A stretch of DNA of 64,000 nucleotides, taken from contig NZ_CP016809.1 of the NCBI RefSeq assembly GCF_002741055.1, positions 496,001 to 560,000 on the forward strand, in the 5' to 3' direction. This DNA is from Paenibacillus ihbetae. GTDB taxonomy: Bacteria; Bacillota; Bacilli; Paenibacillales; Paenibacillaceae. Shown here in pieces: positions 41,737 to 49,701 of this stretch (its first letter is position 1; every line of letters starts with the position of its first letter). Under the pieces are notes generated by a model. That model was not told the DNA's origin, did no database searches, and saw only the letters and a program-made list of their open reading frames with translations. A program made the position numbers and the translations under genes.

Positions 41737-42438
41737 TTATTCTTCATAAATATTGCCCCCGGCCACCTCCAGCAGCTTCTCCCGGTTCTTGATCAGGATG
41801 ATGCCGCGGCGGCGCTCGATCAAGCCTTCCTTGCAAAATTTATGAATCACCCGATTCAGATGCCTGTAGCTTGTCCCGAGCAGATTCGCAATGTCAGACA
41901 GCTGGAAGGCATCGGGAGGATCACTTTCGAATGCTCCGGAACCGCCTTGCGAGATCGAAAGCAGATAACTGGCTAGGCGGACTTCCACCGGATGCATCAG
42001 ATTAAAGCTCATGAAATTGGACTTAATATAGAATTTGCGGGTGAGAATTTGCAGCAGAAACTGAAGCAGCGGCGGATGCGACTGACCGTATTTATCCAGC
42101 CAGCGATGATGAACGGCAACCATGGTCGTCGGCATCACCGCCTGCACCGTATTGATGAACGGATTTCCTTGAATATACTCAATATCCCCGATCACCTCCA
42201 GCGGCGTTTTAAAGGACAGTATAAGCGCCTTGCCTTCCGGTGACGTTGTAAATACTTTGATTTTCCCTTCGACAAGCACATAAAGATACTCGGCTGTCCC
42301 CCCTTGCTGGCAGATGCTTTCCCCCTGGTCGTAATTACACAGCAACAGATAAGGCTCCAGTTCCTCCGGGAACACATTCTCCATCCGGTGCTCATAAATC
42401 AAGGAACGCAGCCGTTCCGGGTCGCGGCTTTCTTTCAT
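41737..42438 (-). CDS. Crp/Fnr family regulator between two transporter halves (YeiL-like)
   Basis: The 233-residue protein has a cyclic-nucleotide-binding-like barrel (about 30-125; GESICQQGG and VEGKIKVFTTSPEGKALIL), a long helix and a winged helix (AFQLSDIANLLGTSYRHLNR). The recognition helix lacks the R-E-xx-(S/G/N)-R pattern of Fnr/Crp, so a different DNA site is expected; a 14-bp palindrome lies in the operon's promoter region. GGAGGTG lies nine bases before ATG 42438. The gene sits between two ydcZ genes, a layout pointing to control of this transporter. Confidence 0.88.
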   Translation of the reverse strand: MKESRDPERLRSLIYEHRMENVFPEELEPYLLLCNYDQGESICQQGGTAEYLYVLVEGKIKVFTTSPEGKALILSFKTPLEVIGDIEYIQGNPFINTVQAVMPTTMVAVHHRWLDKYGQSHPPLLQFLLQILTRKFYIKSNFMSFNLMHPVEVRLASYLLSISQGGSGAFESDPPDAFQLSDIANLLGTSYRHLNRVIHKFCKEGLIERRRGIILIKNREKLLEVAGGNIYEE

Positions 42439-42482
42439 CGATCCATTCACCTCCAATCTGTTCGTGAATCTGTCCGTGGCTG

Positions 42483-42908
42483 TTACATCTTAAGGATCAG
42501 CACACCGGCAATCATCATGGCAATACCGATGCAATGAGCTGCCGTAATCCTCTTCTTGGGCACGCCAAACCAGCCACCGGCGTCAATCACGAACGTCAGG
42601 CTCAGCTGCGCGATCAACAGCGCCGATATCGTCAAGGTCACCCCGATATGCCGGATCGCGGTAACTTCACTGAAGATGATGGGTGCCGCCAAAGCGCCTC
42701 CTAATAGATAGAGCGGATTCACCTGCTTGACCCAATGCCGCCTGCCGTCACGGAAGAAGGACAAAATCACCAAAGCCATCAAAAACCCCGTCAGCTGCGT
42801 TACGGTTGCGGCCGGCCATGTCCCCATGTCCTGACTGATCCTTGCGTTCGCCACACCTTGCATCGTTATGCATGCACCGCCCAGCATAGCAAATCCAATT
42901 CCTCTCAT
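42483..42908 (-). CDS. YdcZ-type DMT half-transporter, copy 2
   Basis: The 141-residue, five-span protein is a second YdcZ/DUF606 half (GGACITMQGVANARISQDMG at the start, AAHCIGIAMMIAGVLILKM at the end). It is the first gene of an operon ydcZ-crp-ydcZ-nudix with short gaps. GAGGGG lies nine bases before ATG 42908. A dimer with copy 1 would supply ten spans, the size of a full DMT carrier. Substrate unknown. Confidence 0.85.
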   Translation of the reverse strand: MRGIGFAMLGGACITMQGVANARISQDMGTWPAATVTQLTGFLMALVILSFFRDGRRHWVKQVNPLYLLGGALAAPIIFSEVTAIRHIGVTLTISALLIAQLSLTFVIDAGGWFGVPKKRITAAHCIGIAMMIAGVLILKM

Positions 42909-42975
42909 GCGTATAAACCCCTCACGTCGTAATAGATCTGTATATTATTTAAGAGCATATCCTGCGTTCGAGAAA

Positions 42976-42989
42976 AGGACATATGTCCT
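42976..42989 (-). promoter_or_regulatory. Perfect 14-bp palindrome upstream of the ydcZ-crp operon
   Basis: AGGACATATGTCCT is fully self-complementary and lies 68 bases before the first start codon, upstream of AT-rich -10-like sequence (42939-42953). It differs from the TGTGA-type box, as does the recognition helix of the operon's own Crp-type protein, the likely binder. Confidence 0.45.
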
Positions 42990-43106
42990 AAACGGGCAAA
43001 AATGATTAAACTAGGATTGCATCTATGACTCTACCGTCTTTTTGGTCTAAAATAGCATATATGTATTCATGCGCATCGCCCATGTGGAAGGAGATTCATA
43101 TCATTC

Positions 43107-43964
43107 ATGACGAACAAACAATCCTCACCCGAAACGCTCCGGCAAAGCCTGCAATCGGACTGCTCCAGCTGCTTCGGCTTATGCTGCGTGGCACTGCCCT
43201 TTGCGGCTTCATCGGATTTTGCGGTGAATAAGGACGCCGGAACACCCTGCAGCAATCTGAGAGCCGATTTCCGCTGCGGCATTCACGATCATCTGAGACA
43301 AAAGGGCTTCCGCGGCTGCACCGTTTTCGATTGCTTTGGCGCAGGACAGAAGGTGTCCCAGCTTACTTATCAGCGACGCGACTGGCGGCAGGCACCTGAG
43401 ACCGCCAAGGAAATGTTCGACGTATTTCCGATTATGCGGCAGCTCCACGAGCTGTTATGGTATTTAAGCGAAGCATTGGAACAGCAGCCTGCTCAAGAGA
43501 TTCATGCCGATATCGAGCATGCGCTGGCGGAGACCGAGCGGATGACGCTTCTCCCCCCGCCTGCACTGCTCAAGCTGGATGTGGCAGCTCATCGGGCCGA
43601 AGTCAATCTGCTGCTGCTTCGGACCAGCGAGCTTGTCCGGGAGGATGCCCGCCGCAAGCACACTGGTCCTCCCATCAGGAAGAAGATCGGCGGCCGGGGA
43701 GCGGACCTGATCGGCGCTAAGCTAAATGGCGCAGATCTTCGTTATGCCAATCTGAGAGGGGCTTATCTCATCGCAGCTGATCTGCGGGGCGCGGATCTGA
43801 GAGCAGCCGATCTGATCGGCGCGGATTTCCGGGATGCAGACATTCGTGGAGCCAATTTGACCGGGTGCCTCTTCCTAACCCAAGCCCAGGTCCAAGCAGC
43901 CGTCGGGGATGCAAGCACGAAGCTCCCGCCTTCGTTGACGCATCCGCAGCATTGGTCTGCCTAA
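43107..43964 (+). CDS. Pentapeptide-repeat protein with N-terminal cysteine cluster
   Basis: The 285-residue protein has three parts. Residues about 18-80 hold a Cys/His-rich segment (SDCSSCFGLCCVALPF, NLRADFRCGIHDHLRQKGF, GCTVFDCFGAGQ) likely to bind metal. A helical middle follows (about 90-190). From about 200 come seven or so tandem pentapeptide repeats of the A(D/N)LRG type (GADLRYANLRGAYLIAADLR and onward), which build a right-handed beta helix. Some such proteins mimic DNA and protect gyrase, but family members with this N terminus are uncharacterised. AAGGAG is about 13 bases from ATG 43107, a long spacing. Confidence 0.85.
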   Translation: MTNKQSSPETLRQSLQSDCSSCFGLCCVALPFAASSDFAVNKDAGTPCSNLRADFRCGIHDHLRQKGFRGCTVFDCFGAGQKVSQLTYQRRDWRQAPETAKEMFDVFPIMRQLHELLWYLSEALEQQPAQEIHADIEHALAETERMTLLPPPALLKLDVAAHRAEVNLLLLRTSELVREDARRKHTGPPIRKKIGGRGADLIGAKLNGADLRYANLRGAYLIAADLRGADLRAADLIGADFRDADIRGANLTGCLFLTQAQVQAAVGDASTKLPPSLTHPQHWSA

Positions 43965-44029
43965 TTCGATACCGATGGCATGCTGCACTATAACTAGCGT
44001 GCGCAGAGCTTAATGCATGGCATACATGG

Positions 44030-45724
44030 TTATTTCAATATATCGCTGTTTTGCCTCTTCCACGAATCCTTCAGCGGAACAACACGGTTAAACACCAGCT
44101 TCCCCGAATGGGCGTGCTTGTTATCGAGACAGAAGTAGCCGTGTCTGATGAACTGGTAGGTTTCATGGGAGGAGGCATTTTTCATGCTTGGCTCAAGAAT
44201 GGCCTTCTCCACTCGGATCAAAGATGCCGGATTCAGCAGCTCCTTCCAATCGTTGCCGGATTCCTCGAGAACAGCGGACTCCTTCAGAAGGCGGTCATAC
44301 AGATGCAGCTCCGCAGGAACCCCGCATTCCTTGGACACCCATTGAATCGTCGACTTCACTTTACGCGCATTGAACCCGCTTCCGCTTCGTGTCAACGGGT
44401 CATAGGTGCAGTACAGCTCGGTAATTTCACCGGTCGCCGGATCCTTTACGACATGCTCGCAGCGGATAAAGTAAGCCCCCTTCAGCCGCACCTCCTGCCC
44501 CGGCGACAGCCGGTGAAATCCGGCGATCGGGTTCTCCATGAAATCCTCCCGCTCGATCAACAGCTCTCTGGTGAACGGGACTTTTCTAGTCCCCAGAGAC
44601 TCATCGCCTTCACGGTTCGGCAGCACAAGCATTTCCTTGCGGTCCGCCGGAAAATTCGTGATGACCACTTTAAGTGGATGCATGACGGCCATGGCATTGA
44701 TGGCCCGCATCTTCAAATCCTGACGGACATAATGCTCGAGCATCGCCGAGTCCACGGTACTTGGATTTTTTAGCGCGCCAAGCTCTTCGAAGAATCGACG
44801 AAGCCCTCCCGGAGTCACGCCTCTTCGTCGCAATCCTTGCAGCGTCGGCAGCCTCGGATCATCCCAGCCGTCGACATAGCCTCCTTCAACCAGCTCCCTT
44901 AAATATCGCTTGCTTGTGACCGTTCCCGATACGTTCAGCCGGCCGAATTCCCTCTGCTTGGGAGGCTCGGAAATTTCAAGCTCCCTGAGTACCCATTCAT
45001 AAAGCGGGCGGTGATCTTTGAACTCAGCCGAGCATAGGGAATGCGTAATCCCTTCAATGGCATCCTGGATCGGATGGGCAAAGTCATACATCGGGTAGAT
45101 ACACCACTCTTTTCCGGTTCGATAATGCTCAGCATGGATAATCCGGTACAGTACGGGATCCCGCAAATTAAGATTGGGTGATGACATATCGATCTTCGCC
45201 CGAAGCACCTTCGAAGCGGCTGCATGCTCTCCATTCTTCATCTGCTTGAACAAAGACTCGTTTGCTTCCACCGTCCGGCCTCGGTATGGACTATCCTTCC
45301 CCGGCTCGGTCAGCGTGCCGCGGTAAGCAGCCATCTGCTCCGGACTAAGGTCACAGACATAAGCCTTGCCCTTGCGGATCAGCTTGATCGCGGCCTCGTA
45401 TATTTGCTGCGAGTAATCCGATCCGAAGCAGACCTCCGGCTTCAATCCGAGCCATTCGATATCCCGCTTGATCGCTTCCACATATTTAACGTCTTCCTTA
45501 AGCGGATTCGTATCGTCGAAGCGCAGATTAAATCTGCCGCCAAACCGTTCGGCAATCGAATGGTTAACATGGATGGCATAAGCGCTTCCGATGTGAAGGT
45601 AACCGTTCGGCTCAGGCGGGAACCGCGTTGCGATCGGCCTGCTGTACACACCGCCCGCGATATCCACCCGCACGATATCCGTCAGAAAATCAGTCATATC
45701 CGCGTTCTTTTTGTCAGTGCTCAT
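44030..45724 (-). CDS. glnS: Glutaminyl-tRNA synthetase
   Basis: The 564-residue class I enzyme charges tRNA-Gln directly with glutamine. Visible features are the HIGH-type motif PPEPNGYLHIGSAYAI (about residue 36), RFDDTNP (about 68) and the KMSKS-type loop VSGTVTSKR (about 265), followed by the two anticodon-binding beta barrels. Length fits GlnRS without extra domains. AGGAGGAGGG precedes ATG 45724. Most Bacillales instead use GluRS plus GatCAB, so a second, direct route is notable. A T-box leader controls it. Confidence 0.95.
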   Translation of the reverse strand: MSTDKKNADMTDFLTDIVRVDIAGGVYSRPIATRFPPEPNGYLHIGSAYAIHVNHSIAERFGGRFNLRFDDTNPLKEDVKYVEAIKRDIEWLGLKPEVCFGSDYSQQIYEAAIKLIRKGKAYVCDLSPEQMAAYRGTLTEPGKDSPYRGRTVEANESLFKQMKNGEHAAASKVLRAKIDMSSPNLNLRDPVLYRIIHAEHYRTGKEWCIYPMYDFAHPIQDAIEGITHSLCSAEFKDHRPLYEWVLRELEISEPPKQREFGRLNVSGTVTSKRYLRELVEGGYVDGWDDPRLPTLQGLRRRGVTPGGLRRFFEELGALKNPSTVDSAMLEHYVRQDLKMRAINAMAVMHPLKVVITNFPADRKEMLVLPNREGDESLGTRKVPFTRELLIEREDFMENPIAGFHRLSPGQEVRLKGAYFIRCEHVVKDPATGEITELYCTYDPLTRSGSGFNARKVKSTIQWVSKECGVPAELHLYDRLLKESAVLEESGNDWKELLNPASLIRVEKAILEPSMKNASSHETYQFIRHGYFCLDNKHAHSGKLVFNRVVPLKDSWKRQNSDILK

Positions 45725-45773
45725 GGTTATACCCTCCTCCTATTTGAAATGTTCAAACCAGCGGCGGAACGAC

Positions 45774-45816
45774 AAAAAAATCCCGCCTCCAAGACAATTG
45801 CCTTGGGGACGAGATT
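45774..45816 (-). terminator. T-box terminator of glnS
   Basis: AATCCCGCCTCCAAG (45779-45793) pairs with CTTGGGGACGAGATT (45802-45816), with mismatches; on the minus strand seven T follow. It is the off-state hairpin of the T-box, immediately after the T-box sequence. Confidence 0.88.
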
Positions 45817-45820
45817 TGAT

Positions 45821-46090
45821 ATCGCGGTGCCACCCCTATTTGCCGATATTTCACAATACCGGCCTTATCAGGTACGGCCATCGGCTGACGGCTTATACCC
45901 TAGCTCTATAACAGGAGCTCCTGTCGCACCATCTACTGTATGCAATACACATGCACAAGTTCCGATGCGCCGCTCAGAGGCTTGGTTCAACGAACGGTAT
46001 CCCGCCCCTTTTCAGCTTGCCGGGGCTCTCTGTAGGGAATCCTGAATCATCTACTCTTCTCTTCATCGCGTTTACAATTTGAATTATAGT
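45821..46090 (-). ncRNA. T-box riboswitch leader of glnS
   Basis: On the minus strand the conserved T-box core AGGGGTGGCACCGCGAT occupies 45837-45821. The 5' part has the stem I start GATGAAGAGAAGAGTAGATG and AGAGAGCC. In the specifier-loop position the sequence TTGAACCAAGCC suggests CAA (Gln) at 45984-45982 as specifier, in agreement with the downstream gene. Uncharged tRNA-Gln would stabilise the antiterminator and switch glnS on. The class call is firm; the specifier assignment is moderate. Confidence 0.9.
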
Positions 46091-46139
46091 ATCATCAAAG
46101 AACGCAAAAGTAAATCATGGAATGGCATGCCTGCGGCAA

Positions 46140-46628
46140 TTACACCGGAAGCAGCTTAACTGTCGCCTGCTTGCCGCTAATCTGGATGCCGGTTTCCTTC
46201 GTGCCCTTCCCGGCGAGGTCCTGGATTAACCGTTCCAGGAGCTTCCGGGCGGCATCGCCCTCCTTGCCCTGAATGCGGATGATCGGCTGGACCGCCTTGC
46301 CCGATTCAAGCAGCCGCTGCATTTGGGACAGCTTGGTGTCATAGTCATAGTCCTCGATATGTACGGTCAGGCGAAATTCTTTTACTTTGACAGGACCGTC
46401 AGCCTGCTTCTGTCCCCTCTTCTCCTTCACGGCCTCCTGCTTGGCCATTCCGCGGCTGACCAGCTTGCATGGCGGCGGGCTGCTGAACAGCGAAGTGCAC
46501 ACTAAATCCGCCTTGTTCGCTTTCGCCAGCGCTAGCGCCTCGTCTCTTGACATGATGCCGAGATCCTCGCCGTCCAGTCCCGTCAGCTCAACCTCGCGCG
46601 CTTTTATTTTTTCGTTCATCAACAACAT
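46140..46628 (-). CDS. Divergent translation initiation factor IF-3 paralogue
   Basis: The 162-residue protein keeps both IF-3 domains: the N-terminal segment NEKIKAREVELTGLDGEDLG, with IMSRDEALALAKANKADLVC and PPPCKL, a basic linker (EAVKEKRGQKQ), and the C-terminal domain VKEFRLTVHIEDYDYDTKL. The C-terminal half has lost the usual AITHKELG-type motif and is otherwise weakly conserved. Canonical infC lies in infC-rpmI-rplT; this gene is alone, so it is a second, specialised copy. AAGGAGG precedes ATG 46628. It may modify initiation under stress or bind other RNA; no function is established. Confidence 0.85.
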   Translation of the reverse strand: MLLMNEKIKAREVELTGLDGEDLGIMSRDEALALAKANKADLVCTSLFSSPPPCKLVSRGMAKQEAVKEKRGQKQADGPVKVKEFRLTVHIEDYDYDTKLSQMQRLLESGKAVQPIIRIQGKEGDAARKLLERLIQDLAGKGTKETGIQISGKQATVKLLPV

Positions 46629-46752
46629 CCGGTGGCCTCCTTCAAATCCTTCCCTGTACGTAAGGATAGCATATCATATTAGGCAAAAAAGATCGCCCAA
46701 GCATATTGCTGGAACGAACCTGATCCGAAGGGCAGATGCGTACGGTAATTTC

Positions 46753-47196
46753 TCAGCCGGCAAACGTATATTTTGCCATCTTATCCCCCCAAGGCGCGAT
46801 CCCCGCTTCACGAAAACCGATCTGGAGATATAATTTCTCCGCCCGCTCATTCTCTTTTTTATAACAAAGCATCACATGCTTCGTCCGATCCGGCGCGCTG
46901 CGAATCTCTTCCAGCACCAGCCGCAGGGCCGGCTTCGCATAATGCAGTCCCTGATAATGCTCATCGATCATGAACCGGTAAATCCAATAGTTATCATCGT
47001 AGGTATGGACCCCGTACATGACAAAACCAACCATGTCCTCATCATGATATATGGCCCTTGTCCGGAATCCATCCATAAACTGCGCCTCCGCGATGGAGTA
47101 TAGGTTGGGTGCAATCCACTTCACTTGCTCAGCCTTCGGCTTGAGGCGGATGCAGTCCTCCCAGTTGTTTTTATTGATCGCATGAAGTGAAATCAT
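46753..47196 (-). CDS. GNAT N-acetyltransferase (BltD/spermidine-acetyltransferase-like)
   Basis: The 147-residue single GNAT domain has the acetyl-CoA loop region YRFMIDEHYQGLHYAKPALR (about residue 73) and the C-terminal NERAEKLYLQIGFREAG. The family pattern resembles B. subtilis BltD/PaiA-type polyamine acetyltransferases, but amine substrates vary widely. ATG 47196 has AAGGAG eight bases upstream. It stands alone between the IF-3 paralogue and the divergent GTPase gene. Confidence 0.85.
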   Translation of the reverse strand: MISLHAINKNNWEDCIRLKPKAEQVKWIAPNLYSIAEAQFMDGFRTRAIYHDEDMVGFVMYGVHTYDDNYWIYRFMIDEHYQGLHYAKPALRLVLEEIRSAPDRTKHVMLCYKKENERAEKLYLQIGFREAGIAPWGDKMAKYTFAG

Positions 47197-47423
47197 ACGC
47201 AAGACTCCTTTTTATCTGGTGTATGGGTCTATCCTAATCCAAACCGGGAAGCCGTTCACGGTATTAATCAGATATAACTAAACAATTCACTTGGAAACAG
47301 CATATCCGTGCTGCGCGATTATGAAGCAAGGGAATGATTCATTATACATGTTTTCGCCATATGCCTGAGTACGGTTTACTGGATAAACTATTAGTAACTT
47401 TATTGAAAATGGAGGCGGTATTG

Positions 47424-47537
47424 ATGCGGCAACTGAAACAGAATGCGCAATCGAAAGGAACGATCACAATGAATTTAATAATGAGGGCTGCTATATATGA
47501 AGAACATATTGAATATCGGGGTGTTGGCCCATGTTGA
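47424..47537 (+). CDS. Possible 37-residue leader ORF overlapping the ribosomal-protection gene
   Basis: ATG 47424 follows GGAGG and opens a frame (MRQLKQNAQSKGTITMNL at the start) that ends with TGA at 47535-47537, 38 bases inside the next gene in another frame. Ribosomal-protection genes such as tet(M) are preceded by short translated leaders that sense drug-slowed ribosomes. The position and good ribosome site make this a candidate for the same purpose; no hairpin mechanism could be defined by eye. Confidence 0.4.
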   Translation: MRQLKQNAQSKGTITMNLIMRAAIYEEHIEYRGVGPC

Positions 47538-49449
47538 TGCCGGCAAAACGACATTAACCGAACAGATTCTCTTTAAAACAGGCGTGATCAACCGAGCCGG
47601 CTCGGTTGATCAGGGCAATACAACGACCGATTCGCTCGATATTGAGCGCCGTCGGGGAATTACGGTCAAATCCGCGGCGGTTTCGTTTATGCTGGGAGAA
47701 TTGAAGGTCAATTTGATCGACACGCCCGGTCATGCGGATTTTATATCGGAAGTCGAGCATTCGTTAAGCGTTCTGGACGGCGTTATCCTGGTTATTTCTG
47801 CCATTGAAGGCGTGCAGGCACAAACAAGGGTGCTGATGCAAACGTTAAAGGAACAGGGTATCCCGACCATTTTATTTATAAACAAGCTCGACCGGATGGG
47901 TGCGGACTACCGCAAAGTCTGCAGCATGATCCGTCAGCGGCTGAGCGGGAACGTGTGCGAGATGTCGGTCCCATCGGAGGAAGGTACGGCGTGGGCCACG
48001 GTCCGTCCCGCCGACCCTCATGAAGCTGGCTGGCTCGAGATTCTGGCTTCGAACAACGAAGATATGCTGCGGCATTATGCGCACGACATCCCTGTTTCTG
48101 CGGTTCGATTGCAGGCGGAATTGCGCCAGCAGACCAAGAACGCCGAAGCTTATCCGCTATTTGCGGGATCCGCAGCCAGGGGCGTAGGGATCGAGCCCCT
48201 GCTGGAGGCGATGCAGTCCTTCCTGCCTGTTCATACTCCCGCCGAGGACAGCGCCGATCCTTTATCCGGCCTTGCATTCAAGGTCATGAAGCAGGCAAAT
48301 GGTGAGCGTCTTGCCTATCTTCGATTGTTCGCCGGAAGCATCCGTAAGCGGGAGCGAATACCGGTCGTTTCGAAAGACGGGCATACATCGCATGTTAAGG
48401 TAAAGCAGCTGTTTAGCCTGATGCATGGAGCCATCGTGCCAACGGACGGCGTCCATGCAGGGGACATCGCGGTCCTGGGCGGCGTGGATGTTAAGGTAGG
48501 CGACGTGATCGGCGTTGTTTCCGATCGCATGAAGTCTTTCCACTTTGAACGCCCGCCGATCCAGGTCAAGGTATCCGCCATGGATGCAAAGGATGCTCCA
48601 ATCCTGCATCTCGCACTGAGCGACCTCACTATGGAGGACCCTTTCCTGCAATATAACCGGGATTCAAGAACGAATGAAAGCTTTATTCACGTGTTCGGCA
48701 AGGTTCAGCAGGAGATCCTGCTTGAAACCATCAGGGAGCAGTACGGGATCGAGGCCGTCTTCTCCGCTCCGAAAGTGATGTGTTTGGAGAAGCCCGTTTC
48801 TGCCGGCGCGGCCGTGGAGCGGATGGGAGAGCCCCAGAATCCCTTCTATGCAACCGTCGGTTTCCGGGTTGAGCCGGGAACCGATGGATCGGGATTGCAA
48901 TACCGGTTGGAGGTTGAGCTCGGATCCCTTCCGCTAGCCTTTCAGAAAGCAATCAAAGATACCGTGTATGAGGTTCTGCAGGAAGGGCTCTATGGTTGGT
49001 CCGTCACGGATATCGTCGTGACTTTAACCCATACCGGCTATGCAAGCCCCGTCTCGACCGCCAAGGATTTCCGGAGTCTGACGCCGCTCGTGCTGATGAA
49101 GGCGTTGAACGAGGCTGGAACGGATGTATATGAACCGGTAAACAAGCTTCAATTCATCGTCCCGGAATTTAGCTTGAGCAAGGTGTTGTCATCCCTGGCT
49201 GCTCTAGAAGGAGCCTTCGAGGAACCAAGGTTTGTGAACGGCATCGTCCACATCAATGGAACGATCCCTGTTCGCACCTCCGACCAGCTCAAAGCCGAGG
49301 TCCACGCCTTGACGAGCGGCGAAGGCCTGCTGACCATCAGGCCAGGCGGTCACGTTCGTGTCCGCGGAATGATTCCGGTGAACGCCCGCAAGCAGATAAA
49401 TCCGCTTCACCGCGGGGAGTACATGCTGTACCTGAACAACATCATGTAA
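47497..49449 (+). CDS. Tetracycline-resistance-type ribosomal protection GTPase (Tet(M)/OtrA-like)
   Basis: The 650-residue EF-G-like GTPase has G1 AHVDAGKTT (residue 11 onward), G2 RRGITVKS, G3 DTPGH and G4 NKLDR, then the EF-G domains. Near residue 512, YASPVSTAKDFRSLTPLVL matches the domain IV loop of Tet(M) that displaces tetracycline, and length equals that family (about 640). It should bind ribosomes and release tetracycline or a similar ligand. It is chromosomal and remote from mobile elements, so it may be intrinsic, not acquired. GAGGG lies nine bases before ATG 47497. Confidence 0.9.
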   Translation: MKNILNIGVLAHVDAGKTTLTEQILFKTGVINRAGSVDQGNTTTDSLDIERRRGITVKSAAVSFMLGELKVNLIDTPGHADFISEVEHSLSVLDGVILVISAIEGVQAQTRVLMQTLKEQGIPTILFINKLDRMGADYRKVCSMIRQRLSGNVCEMSVPSEEGTAWATVRPADPHEAGWLEILASNNEDMLRHYAHDIPVSAVRLQAELRQQTKNAEAYPLFAGSAARGVGIEPLLEAMQSFLPVHTPAEDSADPLSGLAFKVMKQANGERLAYLRLFAGSIRKRERIPVVSKDGHTSHVKVKQLFSLMHGAIVPTDGVHAGDIAVLGGVDVKVGDVIGVVSDRMKSFHFERPPIQVKVSAMDAKDAPILHLALSDLTMEDPFLQYNRDSRTNESFIHVFGKVQQEILLETIREQYGIEAVFSAPKVMCLEKPVSAGAAVERMGEPQNPFYATVGFRVEPGTDGSGLQYRLEVELGSLPLAFQKAIKDTVYEVLQEGLYGWSVTDIVVTLTHTGYASPVSTAKDFRSLTPLVLMKALNEAGTDVYEPVNKLQFIVPEFSLSKVLSSLAALEGAFEEPRFVNGIVHINGTIPVRTSDQLKAEVHALTSGEGLLTIRPGGHVRVRGMIPVNARKQINPLHRGEYMLYLNNIM

Positions 49450-49593
49450 CCGGCCCATCATCCGTCCCTCGTGCGTTGTTTCGCCGTCCGCGACGGGCTT
49501 CAGGAAGCTGCGTCTATCACCGAGCACTGCCGACTGCTATCATTTCGCCCCTCTCTATCTTTCTTAGTCCGGTGCAACTCTTTTTGCCCCTCG

Positions 49594-49608
49594 TCACTTA
49601 TTAAGTGA
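49594..49608 (+). promoter_or_regulatory. Inverted repeat upstream of the CDF gene
   Basis: TCACTTA and TAAGTGA form a 7-bp inverted repeat with a 1-base centre, about 95 bases before the start codon. It may be a metal-regulator operator; no regulator gene is adjacent. Confidence 0.3.
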
Positions 49609-49701
49609 TAGGAAACAACGTTGCTCTAGACCCACCCGACTTCGCCTTGATAATATAGTCAAGTATTGTTTGAGGGATGCGAAAAAAGGAGTCGACTGGA
49701 T

